Positions 1 through 12,268 of a stretch of DNA of 64,000 nt are shown here, one piece after another. A program made the translations under genes and the position numbers. Source of the DNA: Tetradesmus obliquus. Lineage: Eukaryota > Chlorophyta > Chlorophyceae > Sphaeropleales > Scenedesmaceae. Where the stretch lies: assembly GCA_030272155.1 (NCBI GenBank), contig CP126196.1:2604001-2668000 (forward strand), given 5' to 3'. Positions within the stretch are counted from its first letter, which is position 1. Each line of letters opens with the position of its first letter. The notes under the pieces were generated by a model, which was not told the DNA's origin, did not search any database, and was given only the letters and a program-made list of their open reading frames with translations.

Positions 1-432
1 GATTGCGTGCCTTTCTCAACAATGTGTGTAAGCTGTTTGCAAAAGTCAATAAGTGGCGCAGCTGCAGCCGCTGCTGTACTCGAGCGCCATGCAGATGGGT
101 GAGCGCCCTGAAGCAGTTGTTTGCTGTTGCTGCTGCTGCTGTCCTGTGTGCGCTGCATGTGCTGTCATTGTTTATGATCGCCGTGTCACTTGCTGTTGTC
201 GCGCCCCTCAGTCTGGTGGCATACTCAGTTGAGTGCGATTGTTTGAGCTGCCTGATCTGTCCACTTTAAAAACCTGCTGGCTGCGCAACCCAGCAGGAAC
301 CAGCATACTGCCTTGCACACCGAAGTGATCCACCACTCATGCGTTGCTGTCAATCGTATTGTATCAACACACAATTTTGCGCAGTCAGCACTAGTGCTCA
401 CTGGGTGTCAACACCTGCATGTGTCCCGCCAG

Positions 433-1560
433 GTGACGACAAGCAGGCGCAGGCGCTGTCGCTGGGTGACGCGGTGTCGCAGGGCATCATCGCCAACCAG
501 ACGCTGGCCTACTTCATCGGGCGCACATGGCTCTTCTTCCTGCGCGTGGGCGTGGACCCAGCACGCATGCGCTTCAGGCAGCACCTGCAGCACGAGATGG
601 CGCACTACGCAGGTTGGTGTGATGGTGTCTTGCTCATGTGGTATGTTGGCTGTTTCTGTGTGTATTTGCACTGTGTGTGTATCTGCGCTTCAGGCAGCAC
701 CTGCAGCACAAGATGGCGCACTACGCAGGTGAGGGTTGCGGGATGTACTGCTACTGGTTTGTAGGATGTACTGCTGCTGTTTTGTGTGTTGGCGCTTCAG
801 GCAGCACCGGCAGCACGACATGGCGCACTACGCAGGTCGGTGTGATGGTGTCTCTTTGTTGTACTGCCTGTGCTGCAAGGCTTATTAAATGCCGAGGTGC
901 AAATCTTTGACGTTGTCGCCTTGTACTGCCTGCTGTCGCTTGTACTGCCTCAACTGTTGCTGCCTGTGCTGCTGCTGCTGCGCAGAGGACTGCTGGGATG
1001 CTGAGGCACACAGCTTACATTGGCATGTACTGCCCTGCCCATGCTTGTGCTGCTGCTGCTGCTGCTGCTGCGCAGAGGACTGCTGGGATGCTGAGGTGCA
1101 GTGCTTTCCTTGCTATGTACTGCCTCCCCATGCTTGTACTGCCTGTGCTGCTGCTGCTGCTGCTGCGCAGAGGAGTGCTGGGATGCTGAGGTGCAGTGCT
1201 TTCCTTGCTATGTACTGCCTCCCCATGCTTGTACTGCCTGTGCTGCTGCTGCTGCTGCTGCTGCTGCGCAGAGGACTGCTGGGATGCTGAGGTGCAGACC
1301 AGCTACGGCTGGGTGGAGTGTGCGGGCCTGGCAGACCGCAGCGCGTACGACCTGCGCGCGCACACAACAGCCAGCAAGGTGCGGCTTTCCTGAAAGTTTG
1401 CTTGCGCTGAGACTCAAGGTCCCTGCTGCTCCCCAACACACGCTTCCATACATATTTGTGTTTGAAGTTGGCAGGGCTAATCAACACCACAACACTGGCT
1501 TGTGCAGGGGGCTGCTTGCGCTGCCAGTGCACGCATACAAAGCTGCCCTGCGGTCAATGG

Positions 1561-1593
<33 letters not shown>

Positions 1594-2119
1594 CTTTGTA
1601 ACATCACTGGGTTTTTCGCTGGTGCTGCTGCTGGTGCTGCTGCAGACGGAGCTGACTGCTTACGAGAAGTTTGCGGAGCCGCGCGAGGTGGACGTGCTGC
1701 GGGTGATCCCCAACAAGAAGGAGATGGGCACAGCCTTCAAGAAGGTGCGGCGGTGGTTGCAGACACATATGGTCAGTGGTGGTGGTCGAGTTGTTGGTGA
1801 GGTCTCAGACGTGTAAGCGTGCGGCACAACAAGAAGGAGATGGGCACAGCCTTCAAGAAGGTGCGGCGGTGGCGCTGCACCGAACGAATTGGTCGTCGGC
1901 TGCTTTGGCTGCTGCAGTGTGCGGGGGCGCGGCATTTAAAATCACTGTCACTGCGCAGGTGTTGGTTGCACATCGAAGACGGCGCGTTCTCTGGTCTGTT
2001 TCTGCTGCTTGCATCACTGCCACTTAACTGCTGCTGCGCCATGCAGGATGCTCGAAGAGTGCTTGATGTCATGCTGCACTTCTCAATCCCAGGTGACATA
2101 GTGTAGTTATTCAAGGCTC

Positions 2120-2178
<59 letters not shown>

Positions 2179-3777
2179 GCCATGCAGGACGCCAAGGCTG
2201 TGACTGAGGCCCTGGAGGCTCTGCCTGAGGAGGAGGCTGAGTGCCTGCGCAAGAGCCTGGAGGCTGACGGCAAGGGCAGCGTCACGTCAGCAGACGGCAC
2301 CAAGTTCACAGGTGACTCAAAGTCAATAGACGTTGTGCGAGAGGTTGACGTTGTGAGAGAGGTTGATGTTGTTGGTTTGGGTGGTTCTTTGGCAGGGCAG
2401 TGTCACCGCAGCAGACGGCACCAAGTTCACAGGTGAAATCTCAGAATCAACTGACGTTGTTTGTTTGGCTGTTTATCTGGCAAGGGCGGCATCACAGCAG
2501 CAGACGGCACTAAGTTCACAGGTGAATTTTGAGAGCCCACTGACGTTGTTTGTTTGGCTGTTTAGCTGGCAAGGGCAGCGTCACAGCAGCAGACGGCACT
2601 AAGTTCACAGGTGATTTTAAAGAGCCCACTGACGTTGTTTGTTTGGCTGTTTAGCTGGCAAGGGCAGCGTCACAGCAGCAGACGGCACCAAGTTCACAGG
2701 TGAAATCTCAGAATCAACTGACATTGTTTGTTTGGCTGTTTAGCTGGCAAGGGCAGCGTCACAGCAGCAGACGGCATCAAGTTCACAGGTGAAGTCAAAG
2801 AGGTCACTGACGTTGTTTGTTTGGCTGTTTGTTTGGCAAGGGGAGCGTCACTGCAGCAGACAGCACCAAGTTCACAGGTACATGCGCTGTGCATGTTTTG
2901 GCTGTCTTTCATCCTTGTTTGTTATTGTTAACATATGTGCCTGACTGGCCACAAACAACTTGCTCACCACAGCTTCCACTTCTTGGTGTATGCGGCTACC
3001 AACTCATTCTCAGACCCAACTTCACACCCATCCTCACACTCACCTTCCCGCTGTGAACTCCTCAGTGTCGTCCGCCATGCAGGAGATCAAGCGCCAGCGA
3101 AAGAAGCTCGTCTTTGCACTCAACCTCACACTCATCTTCACACTCATTTTCACACTCATCTTCAAACTCACGCTCCCACTGTGAACTTTGCAATGACCTC
3201 CGCCATGCTGGAGATCAAGCACGAGCGCAAGAAGCTGACCATACGCAACTTCACACCCATCTGCACACTCATCTTCCCACTCACCCTCCAACTGTGAACT
3301 CTGCAGTGACATCCGCCATGCTGGAGATCAAGCGCGAGCGCAATTACCTGACCAGCCGCAACATCACACTCGCGTTCACACTCATCTTCACACTCATCTT
3401 CACACTCGTCTTCACACTCACCCTCCCAATGTGAACTTCGCAGTGACCTCCGCCATGCTGGAGATCAAGCGCGAGCGCAAGAAGCTGGCGGGCCGCAACT
3501 TCACGCCCAGCGTGATCGAGCCCTCATTCGGCATCGGGCGCATCATCTACTGCGTATTTGAGCACTCCTACTACACGCGCGAGGGCGACGAGACGCGCGC
3601 TGTGTTCAAGTAAGTCACAAACACATCATATGCGGTTTGTGTGGTTCCAGCCACACTGGGGTGTGTGGAAATCAGCAGTGCATTTTGCGGTTTGAGCACG
3701 CCTACCACAAGCGCGAGGCCGATGACATTTGCACTGCGTTCAAGTCCTTCGTTTTGAAGTAGCAACTCATGCATGCC

Positions 3778-3808
<31 letters not shown>

Positions 3809-4768
3809 GGTTCACGCCCACTGTGGCTCCGACCAAGGCCACGGTGTTCCCGCTGGTGCAGAAGGAGGCGCTCAACGAGCAGGCGGGCAAGATCAGTGCA
3901 GCACTCACAGCAGCGGGCCTCAGCAACATCGTGGACACCACAGGTGAGCGGCTGAGCTGCTGCTAATGCTGTGCTGCTGTGCTGCGGCTGCGGCTGCGGT
4001 TATGCTCAGTTTGTCGTGGCGCTTGCCCTACGCACGCACGCATGGAATTGCTCACCCATGTAAGGTCAAACCAGCATCATCTTTTTCTGCTGTGCTTCCT
4101 GCAGGCAACACCATCGGCAAGTGCTACGCGCGCACGGATGGAAGTGTTTACTCATGTCTTGTCAATCAACCCATTGCAACCTCTTGCTGCTTTGCTTTGT
4201 CGTTGTGTAGGCAACACCATCGGCAAGCGCTACGCGCGCACAGATGAGATCGGCGTGCCTTATGCTGTGACAGTGGACTTCCAGACACTTGAGGGAGAGG
4301 GCGTCACGCTGCGCGAGCGCGACACCATGACACAGGTGACATACCTGGGCTGTTGCAAGCTAAAATGTTGCAATGATGAATACATCGCTATGTTTGCATA
4401 TGAACCTGGGGTTGCGGTGCGGTGGTCTTCTTGGCGCTGCAGGCAGAGGGGGTGGCGCATTCTCCGAAAGGAAGTTGTTGTTGTTTTTCGCAATAGCGAT
4501 GTAAGGCCAGCGTTGCAGGTCGCCACTGCAGCGCACGCCGTGTCAGTGAGCTGATTGTTTTTTCCACCTGTATCTGCCACACACCCAAACACGTGCCTGA
4601 GCATGCCGCTGTGTGCTGCTGCTGCTGCTGCTGCTGCTGCAGGTGCGTGTGCCTGTGGATGAGATTGCCCAGGTGATCCGCAAGCTGGTGGACTCCGCCA
4701 TCAGCTGGCAGGAGGTGGCAGCAAAGTACCCCGCACAGAAGGCAGCAGAGCAGGAGGAGCAGCAGTAA
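433..4768 (+). CDS. Glycyl-tRNA synthetase (eukaryotic type), 5' end outside window
   Basis: Charges tRNA-Gly with glycine using ATP. Exons read by eye: 433-612, 1272-1378, 1646-1744, 2188-2311, 3444-3609, 3810-3943, 4211-4335, 4643-4768; all join in phase, giving 352 codons plus TAA. Family landmarks appear in order: [20 protein letters not shown] and [22 protein letters not shown] with [11 protein letters not shown]; the [10 protein letters not shown] stretch; class II motif 3 as [17 protein letters not shown]; and the anticodon-binding domain ([11 protein letters not shown], then [15 protein letters not shown] and VTLRERDTM). The N-terminal third, with motifs 1 and 2, must lie upstream of the window. 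The C-terminus ends in a Glu/Gln tail. Introns are crowded with tandem copies of exon edges, so more than one donor or acceptor could be used at several junctions. Identification is firm; junctions beside copied edges are my choice of the copy that keeps the conserved protein. Confidence 0.93.
613..836 (+). repeat. Two tandem copies of the 3' edge of the 433-612 exon
   Basis: The last 40-odd bases of the exon (coding RFRQHL..MAHYAG) recur at about 687-729 and 791-836. Each copy carries its own following GT donor. They sit in the intron and share flanking intron sequence. Confidence 0.85.
967..1271 (+). repeat. Three tandem copies of the 5' edge of the 1272-1378 exon, with CTG runs
   Basis: A unit made of intron tail, (CTG)n, CAG acceptor and the first exon bases (coding DCWDAE) occurs near 967-1005, 1057-1099 and 1153-1195 before the true exon. 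Period is about 90-105 bp. The copies break off after 20-25 exon bases. Confidence 0.85.
1820..1864 (+). repeat. Copy of the 3' edge of the 1646-1744 exon
   Basis: The bases coding [11 protein letters not shown] and the following GTGCGG donor are repeated about 118 bp downstream of the real exon end. Confidence 0.8.
2120..2178 (+). repeat. (CTG)n microsatellite in an intron, just before an acceptor
   Basis: About 19 CTG units run almost directly into the CAG acceptor of the 2188-2311 exon. The run takes the place normally held by a polypyrimidine tract. A partial copy of the acceptor and first exon bases (GCGCCATGCAGGA) lies upstream at about 2035-2049. Confidence 0.9.
2312..2880 (+). repeat. 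Six tandem copies of the 3' edge of the 2188-2311 exon
   Basis: The exon end coding [13 protein letters not shown] recurs near 2395-2432, 2482-2521, 2571-2611, 2663-2701, 2749-2788 and 2838-2878, period about 90 bp. Each ends in ACAGGT, so every copy offers a donor site. The intervening unit contains TTGTTTGGCTGTTTAGC-like intron sequence. With the original this makes seven potential exon ends. Confidence 0.9.
3040..3443 (+). repeat. Three tandem copies of the 5' edge of the 3444-3609 exon plus CTTCACACTCAT satellite
   Basis: The exon start coding [11 protein letters not shown] recurs near 3070-3110, 3204-3240 and 3318-3350, separated by stretches built of CACACTCATCTT-type short repeats. 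The true exon is the last copy; the exon-like phase is kept in the copies, but they stop after 12-15 codons. Confidence 0.85.
4103..4142 (+). repeat. Copy of the 5' edge of the 4211-4335 exon
   Basis: CAG followed by the bases coding [11 protein letters not shown] lies about 107 bp upstream of the real exon start, which codes [11 protein letters not shown]. Confidence 0.8.
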
Positions 4769-6195
4769 CTGCAGCAGCAGCAGCAGCAGCAGCAGCAGCT
4801 GCGGTGGCAGCTGTATCAGCCAGCGGCGTACTGTAGCAGGAAGCTGTGAGTGGTGTGGTGTGAATTTGATCATGTGTTTGTGCGGCTGAGGCTGGAGTTT
4901 TATGCAGCAGCTGCTGTGCGGCTTGGCGCGGTGAGCTGATTGGCGAGCCGCGCAGCTGCTTGGATGCCGGCTGTGTGTGTGTCGAGGTGTTGGGTTTGTG
5001 CCAGCTGTGTGTGTAGGGTTTGGCAGGGTTGCTGGCAGGCTGCTGCTGTGCAGCAGTGGCCACCCAGCTAGCTGTGGGGGCAGGTGCAGGCAGTGTGCAG
5101 CTGCCGGCAATGGCCAGCTGCTGCTGATAAGGCCTGCAGCCTGCAAGAGTCTCTGCCTGCAGCTGCAGCTGCAAAGCTTTTCACAGCGAGCCGGATAGGC
5201 TTTCAGCAGTGCAGTGTAATGCTGCGGCAGCAGAGCCCAGTGCAGTCAGTGGTCCAACATGGCTTGGCAATTACAGGGCGGGAATGGTAACGTGACGACG
5301 GTGATGGCTTGGCAACAGCAGAGTACCCTTCAAGACATCTGCAGCACGGGCTGTGCTGGCGAGGGGGCCCTTCTAGTGTGATTGTGAGTACGCATGGCGT
5401 TGCATTGTGCTGTTGCAAACTGTGTTGCCTGCAACTCTTTACACACGTGCTATGCTAACGGTGCACAAAAGCATGCCCAGACCATGGCCCAGCAACCCAG
5501 AAGGCCCACCCAAGCCAACGTGACACACACAAAGGGCGTATGTACACACACACAATCATGGTCATGAACACAAACACGGGGGCACAGCCCCAAACTGTAC
5601 ACCCAACATCTGCGCATCTGCTCAACTGCCGGCTGGGCAGTCTATCCGCAACCACAACAGCTTGTCGACTGCCATGCAGCATAAACTCGAGCAGCTGTGA
5701 CATGCCCTTGGACTGCAAAACGTATACGTACACCACTTGAACATGACAGTGTTCTGGTGTTCGACAAAGCATGCGTCTTACACCCCACAGGTGCAACTTT
5801 GGGAGCTCAGGGGCCCAGCAAGTCATACGCCCACGCCCACTCACATGCCAACACACACACCATCGCTGCGTCATCAACATAGGCGCCGCGCAAAGGATGG
5901 AGCCAGAGGCTGCGCACCCCCCCACTGTTGTGCGCACCTGGCTGCACATCAACGATGCCATCAATGATGCCATCAGGCTCGGAGCCTGTACACCTGCCAC
6001 GCCTCGCTCAGCTCCTGCAGCAGCGCTGCACTCCATCAGCTGTGCAGCACACCCTACTTTGCGTGGCGTAGCGGCCATACGCCCCTCTCGCTGGCCATGA
6101 CCCACTGCGCTACAGCAATGATGATTATGCCTTGCACCCCCTGCTGAGCTTGCATAGCAGCACTGCACTTCATCTGCAGCACAGCGCAGCATGCC
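4769..6195. other. Intergenic stretch between convergent genes; GlyRS 3' UTR
   Basis: Immediately after the GlyRS stop there is a short (CAG)n run (about 4772-4799). TGTAA at 5215-5219 matches the green-algal polyadenylation signal. The part near 6000-6195 contains a diverged copy of sequence overlapping the end of the minus-strand gene (CTACTTTGCGTGGCGT at about 6054 and 6195). I see no convincing coding region. Confidence 0.5.
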
Positions 6196-7483
6196 CTACT
6201 TTGCGTGGCGTGGCGTCCTGTGGCGCTCCCAGGCTGCATCGGCGTGCGCCCAGCTCTGCTGCTCACGCGGCACCTCCAGCCTGCCCAGGGTGGGCTGCTG
6301 CGGCACCCACTCATCCCAGATGGACTGCCTGCAGACGTCAGTGCGCGTGCAGGAATGAACCAAATCAATGAGTAACACGTTTATGAGATGTGTATCAACA
6401 GCCTAATCAGGGTGGGCTGCTGCGGCACCCACTCATCCCAGATGGACTGCCTGCAGGGACAACAAGGCACTTTGCAGCCATGTTATAAACGTGATTTTTG
6501 AAATGCGTGTAACAGTAGCCTGCCCAGGGTGGGCTGCTGCGGCACCCACTCATCCCAGATGGACTGCCTGCAGAGAGAACAAGGCAGTTTGCGGTCTTGT
6601 TACGAACGTGTTATTTGTGAAACGTGTAACAGCAGCCTGCGCAGGGTGGGCTGCTGTGTCACCCACTCCTCCCAGATGGACTGCCTGCCAGGGAGAAAAT
6701 GGCAATTTGCAGCCATGTCAGAAACAAGGTTTAAAAACGAGTTATAGAAACGAGTTGCAGCCATGTCAGGCACGGTTTTTGCAGCATCGGCAAGAGCCGC
6801 GCTGGGCTGGCCTGCTGCGGCAAAGAATGTTGGGGCTGTGGTGGAGCCGCAGGTGGTGGTGGTGGTGGGGGGGGGGCACTTTCAAGCAATGATGGCTGCA
6901 AGCTTGATGCCGCGCAAGAGTTTGATACAAAATATTTCAGCTGGCTGCAAGCTTGTGCTCACCGCCCAAAGTTAACCATCACTGATGACTGACCATGATG
7001 GCTTCAAGGTCCTCCTCCACCTGAGGCTCCACCACAGCCCTTACATGCCATGCACGTATACTTATCACAACCATTGGCCACATGCTTGTGCTCGCCGCCC
7101 AAAGTTGGCCATAATGGCTTGAAATGCCTGCTATATCGCAGCATTCAAAGTGCATGCATCCCACCACACGGAAGCATAGCTACACATTCAGTGCTGTGCT
7201 GCAGGCTTGCGCTCACCGCCCGAAATTGACCATCAGCACCTCAAGGTCCTCCTCTACCTGCGCTCCACCACAGCCTCTACAGTGTAGGTGTCAACACTAC
7301 TCCCACTGCAATAACAGCCTGCAAGCATTTGCAGGCATGATCTTACCTCCCAAAGTTGACCATCATCGCCTCAAGGTCCTCCTCCACCTCAGGCTCCTCG
7401 TACGCCAGCTCAAAGCCCACGGCAGGCCCCCCCTGCACGGGCTCAAACGACAGCTGAGTGCCAGAGCCCAGCAGGTACTGCAG

Positions 7484-7546
<63 letters not shown>

Positions 7547-8569
7547 CTGTGAGAGATGTGGCAGCTGCTGTGGTGCGCATGATCAGGTTTGTGGCTGCTG
7601 CAAGCGTATGCCAGCCTGACGGTTCAGCATCTGCCGCTGCAGATCATCTGTTGACGATCAACACCAGCAAGAACAGCAGGTGTGCATGCTTAGTGATGCA
7701 GTCACTTGCTTCAACGAGCGCCACTGCAACTGCCACTGCCTCACCTGCATGCTTGGCCCGACCTCCACTCTGCATTGTCTGTGATGCACCTATAAGACTG
7801 TGCTTCACCACTAGCTAATGCCACTAGTGCTGCAGCGGTACTGCAGCCGTTCCTGCCTCACCTGCACATATGGCCTGACTTCCACGCCATCAACTCTCGC
7901 ATACGTGCGGTCCCACAGCGTGCTCTTGGCTGGCCAGCTGTTGACAGCAACTGCCTCAAAGAGCACCCTGCCACTGGCATCCTGCCACATCCTTGCTTTG
8001 GCCTTCACACTGACTCCATTAGGCAGCTGCAGCTGGTTAAACTTGCCACCAATGGCGATGGAGCTGCTTGCAGGAGTGAGAGCAACATTGTCATTCGACC
8101 TGGTCAACTGAAAAGGCGCTTGTTTGACGGGGGTGGGGATGGCAGCTGTGGCGGTGGCCGTTGATGTGAAGTTGGCAGTCACGCCGCGGCGGTTGAAGGC
8201 CTACAGCAGCAGGCAGCAGCAGCATGTTGGTTGGCGGTATTGTGGACAGCCAACATAGCACAGCATGATGATATGGGCCTTTGATAGCATAAATATATGT
8301 GAGGGCCGATCTGGGAAGCCGGTGTGCTGCTGAGCACCGCAGCAGTTTAGCCCAACTGCTTTTGCTGCTGCTGCAGTACCGTCTCAGCATGCCACGAAGG
8401 TGAAGTTTTTGCTTCAACCCTTCTCCACGCATGCAGATGCAATACCAACTGATGTTTTGATTGTTTTTAAGGAACCCGATGCCTAAAGGTGACAGCCTAC
8501 ACACTGCCAGTAGCTGGCGATGCTGCGTCACATGCATGTGCGCGAACTTGCCCACCCACGCACCTGCAT
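6196..8569 (-). CDS. Protein of unknown function, four exons, about 202 aa
   Basis: Exons (minus strand) 8569-8564, 8200-7862, 7477-7347 and 6328-6196 join in phase. The first exon is only ATG-CAG followed by a GTGCGT donor; ATG 8569 is the first ATG after an in-frame stop. The product starts MQAFNRRGVTANFTST, with a Thr/Ala-rich N-terminus, then QLPNGVSVKAKARMWQD and VNSWPAKSTLWDRTYARV in the middle. It ends in an acidic stretch (AYEEPEVEEDLEAMMVNFG) and a Trp-rich tail (SIWDEWVPQQPTLGRLE). No family is recognised with confidence. Several exons have partial tandem copies beside them, as in the neighbouring genes. No membrane segment is evident; a short plastid transit peptide is possible. 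The exon model is inference; the coding character of the last three exons is well supported. Confidence 0.6.
6400..6692 (-). repeat. Three tandem copies of the 5' edge of the 6328-6196 exon
   Basis: The sense-strand acceptor plus exon start (coding QSIWDEWVPQQP) recurs near 6405-6456, 6520-6575 and 6632-6690, period about 115 bp, upstream of the real exon in transcript order. Confidence 0.85.
6955..7275 (-). repeat. Copies of the 3' edge of the 7477-7347 exon
   Basis: Sequence coding VEEDLE..MVNFG with a following donor is repeated near 7195-7262 and, more degraded, near 6955-7035, with a fragment at about 7085-7120. All lie in the intron after the real exon. Confidence 0.8.
7484..7546 (-). 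repeat. Triplet run (CTG on the sense strand) before an acceptor
   Basis: The plus strand reads CAG; on the sense (minus) strand this is CTG, ending at the CTGCAG acceptor of the 7477-7347 exon. Confidence 0.9.
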
Positions 8570-9454
8570 CGCGTCAGGTGTCCTACTCGACTGAAACAAT
8601 AAACAAAAGTGCTAGACAAAAACACTTTGAGGCCGGATGTTGCTGCAAAAGCGTGATACTCAGCGATCAACAGATACCCGCAGATGACGACTAGGGAACT
8701 GACTGTCACGGCCGAGGCATTTGTCTTGGACGATCGAACAATCAATACCTGAAAGCCTCAGTTTGTTGTGTTGTACCAATTACTGTTGTGCTGGCGCCGG
8801 CAGTACTTCCGTCGAGCTGCTGTGGAACGGTGCCCGCCGCTTTCCTGTCACACCTCGGCAGGCTTGCAGTACTGCTTGCCTGTGCGAGGTGCAGGCGGGT
8901 GCCGTGCCAGGCTTGACTGGTCCTTTGCGTCCGAAGCATTTCACGTAAATGTTTTGTCTTGTTAGGCAAGTTCAACAGCTTGCAAGCAAGCTGTTAGGCA
9001 CTGCATCATGCAGTGTACCGCTTAACATGCAGTTGTACTGCAGGCCTGTCACAGTGTGCTTGCTGCCTAGGAAGCAAGCAGCTGCTCCTGCAAAGCTGTG
9101 CAGCGTCCAATCTCCACATCTGCTAGCTTCAGTCCCCATTGCCACACCACAGGCACCTCCCAGCAGTGTTGCTCCCGCTGTTACACACCACTGACAGCTT
9201 TTCAAAAGCCAACTTCAAACCAAAGGCGCACCCGCCAGGCACAGCAAGCATGCCCATCAAACTGCATCAGCAACCTGCAGCTCCACTGCCTACCACCGCT
9301 GCCTGCCCTCTGCAGCAGCCAGCAGCCATGCCTCAAACTTGGCACGGCCGTCATCAAGCACGAGGTAACCACCGCTGCCCTTTGAGGGGTGTGCATGCCG
9401 CACATATCCAAGCACATCCATCAAACTGCATCAGCAGCCCAGCTGCTCCACTGT
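8570..9454. other. Intergenic; 5' side of the unknown gene and 3' flank of the OPR/RAP gene
   Basis: No gene is seen. At about 9285-9365 there is a partial copy of the final OPR/RAP exon, including the coding bases for FEAWLLAAAEG and its stop region, placed after the true stop at 9455-9457. Confidence 0.5.
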
Positions 9455-12192
9455 CTACCACAGCTGCTTGCCCTCTGCAGCAGCCAGCAGCCATGCCTCA
9501 AACTTCGCCAGGCCTTCCTTTGTGAGATTGCCTGTGGCCTTGTCACTCGGCAGCTTCTGCCATTCATAGTAAGGCAGCGGCAGCACCCGGAAACCCTGCT
9601 GCCGCAGCAGCAAGTCACGCAGGTCGCTGTTGCCCAGGCGCTTGCGCGTACTGCAGCAGCAGCAGCGGCGGCGGCAGCGGCAGCAGCGGCGGCGGCGGCA
9701 GCAGCAGCACACGAGGGAAGACAACATGGAGCTGATGCACAGGCAGCAGCATAGTCTGCTGCGGCACAGCATCTCACACCCTGCCGGCAGCTGCTGGCTG
9801 CGCAGCTGCACCTACAGTGGCACGTGCAGGTGCTATCAGCCGCTTGCAGCAACCGCTGCTGCCAGTGGTTGCGCACGCACCTGTTGCTGGCATAATGCAT
9901 TATCAGAAGACGTGTCCGCTTCCAGCACCACCCTTGCCTCCCTAACTGGCACCAAAATGTCCACGCTGCTGCATTGCTGAACAGTATGGGCTGGGTAACG
10001 AAACTGCCACAGCTCATCACCCGTCAGAGCTGTTGCTAAAAAACACGTAACATATATCACACATACGATATGTGAATACCTGCTGCCTCTACTCCAGTCT
10101 CAAGCAACAGCTGAGCCACATGATCAGCAGCAGCGCACGCACCTGTTGCTGGCGTAGTGGAAAGGCCCATCCACCTCCACCACCACCCTTGCTTCTCCAA
10201 CTGCTACCAGAATGTCCACGCTGCTAATCCTGGTGCGGGACTCGATCTCGTAGCGGCGCACCTGTGGGCACAACAATCACAAGATGGAAAGCAGCGGCAG
10301 GCAGGCGCAAGACTGAGACTAGTTCCGCATCGACACTCACATCCTCCCTCAACTTCCGCGAATGGCGAGTAATAACACACCACGCGTAGCTCATTCATTT
10401 CTTTGAGACTGGTGGCAGTGTTTGAACATCGACGCTGCTGATCATTGGTGCGCTACTCGATTTCATAGCGGCACACTTGCGGGCACAACAAAGCACACGA
10501 TGGAAAGCAGCGGCAGGCAGGCGCAAGACTGTGTCAATACGCAGCGCGCGATCGTTGTTTCTGAACAGAAAAACCAGCCGTCAAGAGGAAAACGGCAAAA
10601 ACGCCAAAACAACCGCACTCAACCACGCACCTGCGACAGCGGCCGCGCTTGCAGGCTGCTGATGGCATGTGCCACGCTGCGCTGAATGCCGCTCACGCTA
10701 ACTAGCTTGGTGGCTGCCTCCCAGCCACGGGTGACCACGCCTGACCAGGCAGGCTGCACCAGTGGGCCCATCCCGCCCACGCAGTGCTCGAAAAACAGCC
10801 CTGCCTGGTACAGCTGGAACATGGAGCCCTGCATTGGCACAGCAGCAATGTATTTATAATTATTAGATTTATTATATGATCTAATTTTAAAATATATTTG
10901 GTTATTTCCTGGAAGCTGCAGGAACAGCCCCGCCTGGTGCAGCTGGAACATGGAGCCCTGCAGATGCAGGCGTGCACTGGCAGAGGGCACAGATTTGGTG
11001 CATGCAAGCAGGGTCGTGGTACTCTTGGCCAAACTGTTGCACAAACACACGGATGTCGGAAGCATCTGGGTGGCTCATGGTGTGCAAGCAACGTGGAGAT
11101 GCAATGCATGCTGAGCAATTTTAGGTTTGAGCCTGATACGGCTAGAACTTGGCATCCTGTGTGCACGGGGAACATAGAGGCTGGACAGCAACAACAGCTG
11201 CGACAAGGCAGTGCAAGCCATGCTGCGTAGCACAGGCCAATGCTGTGGCGCACGCACACGCAGCAGTAAAAGATGCAGCCAAACACAAGCTCAAGGCTGC
11301 AACACTGTTGTAGCATGCCGAGCTGCAGACACAGCACACACAGGCACGCGTATGCGCAAGATGCGTACGCAAACAGAGCTCACAGCACCCATGCACACAC
11401 GCCTAGCATCAACACACGCCAAGCATACAAACTACGATTTCCAAACTCACACCAGCCTTCAGCCCCACATGCATGAAGTATACCTGAAGCAGACCCGCAT
11501 GCATTTGTCAAAACCCCACCAAAACCCCTCCATGCCGCTCTCACCTTGCCCCATATGTCAGACCGCGTCTCAGCCGCAGCCCTCGCCTTGCCGCCCGACA
11601 CCCGCTGCAGCCGCGCCCGCCACTCCTTTTCAAGGATGTACTGGATCGCCTGCTGGATGCTACGCCAGAGCGAGGCATCTCTCTGATTCAGCACAGACAG
11701 CCCCCAAGCGAGCCTCGCAATGGTGATTGCGCTGCAATGCATGCTCGGCAGCGCAGCAGCAGTCAGCCGCTGCACTGCAAGCGCCGCATCTGCAGAGCAA
11801 TGGTTGAACATGGCCAGTGAGTGCACTAGCTTAGCAAGCTTCTCGGGATACAGCCGCTGCTGCTGCTGCTGCTGCAGCCGGTTGCTGCTGCTGCTGCTGC
11901 CGCAGCTGGTGTCCTGTAGCACGACCAAGAGCTGTCCCACTGAGTCCAGTAGGGATGGGTGGTACTGGCTGTAATGTGTCTGCCGCCATGTGAAGTCAGC
12001 TACTGCTGCCAGTTGTGCCTGCAGCTGCTCAGCACCCCCGGACAGCAGCAGCTGCTGCAGCCGCGATCTGCTGCTGTCAGGAGGCTCATCTGAGTATTCT
12101 GAGTCAGCTTCGGAACTCAGAGTCTGGCCAGTCAGGCTCAGCCGCAGCTCATACAGGTTCAGACGGCCTTTGCCTTTCCGGCCAATGACACC

Positions 12193-12226
<34 letters not shown>

Positions 12227-12237
12227 AACCCACCACC

Positions 12238-12268
<31 letters not shown>

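Noticed and set aside
4388-5146. 252-codon minus-strand frame
   Set aside because: It is antisense to the GlyRS end and consists of Leu/Gln runs from a triplet repeat.
5455-6192. 245-codon open frame on the minus strand
   Set aside because: It has no recognisable motif, overlaps the 3' end of the 6196-8569 gene's duplicated flank, and its composition is like random intergenic sequence.
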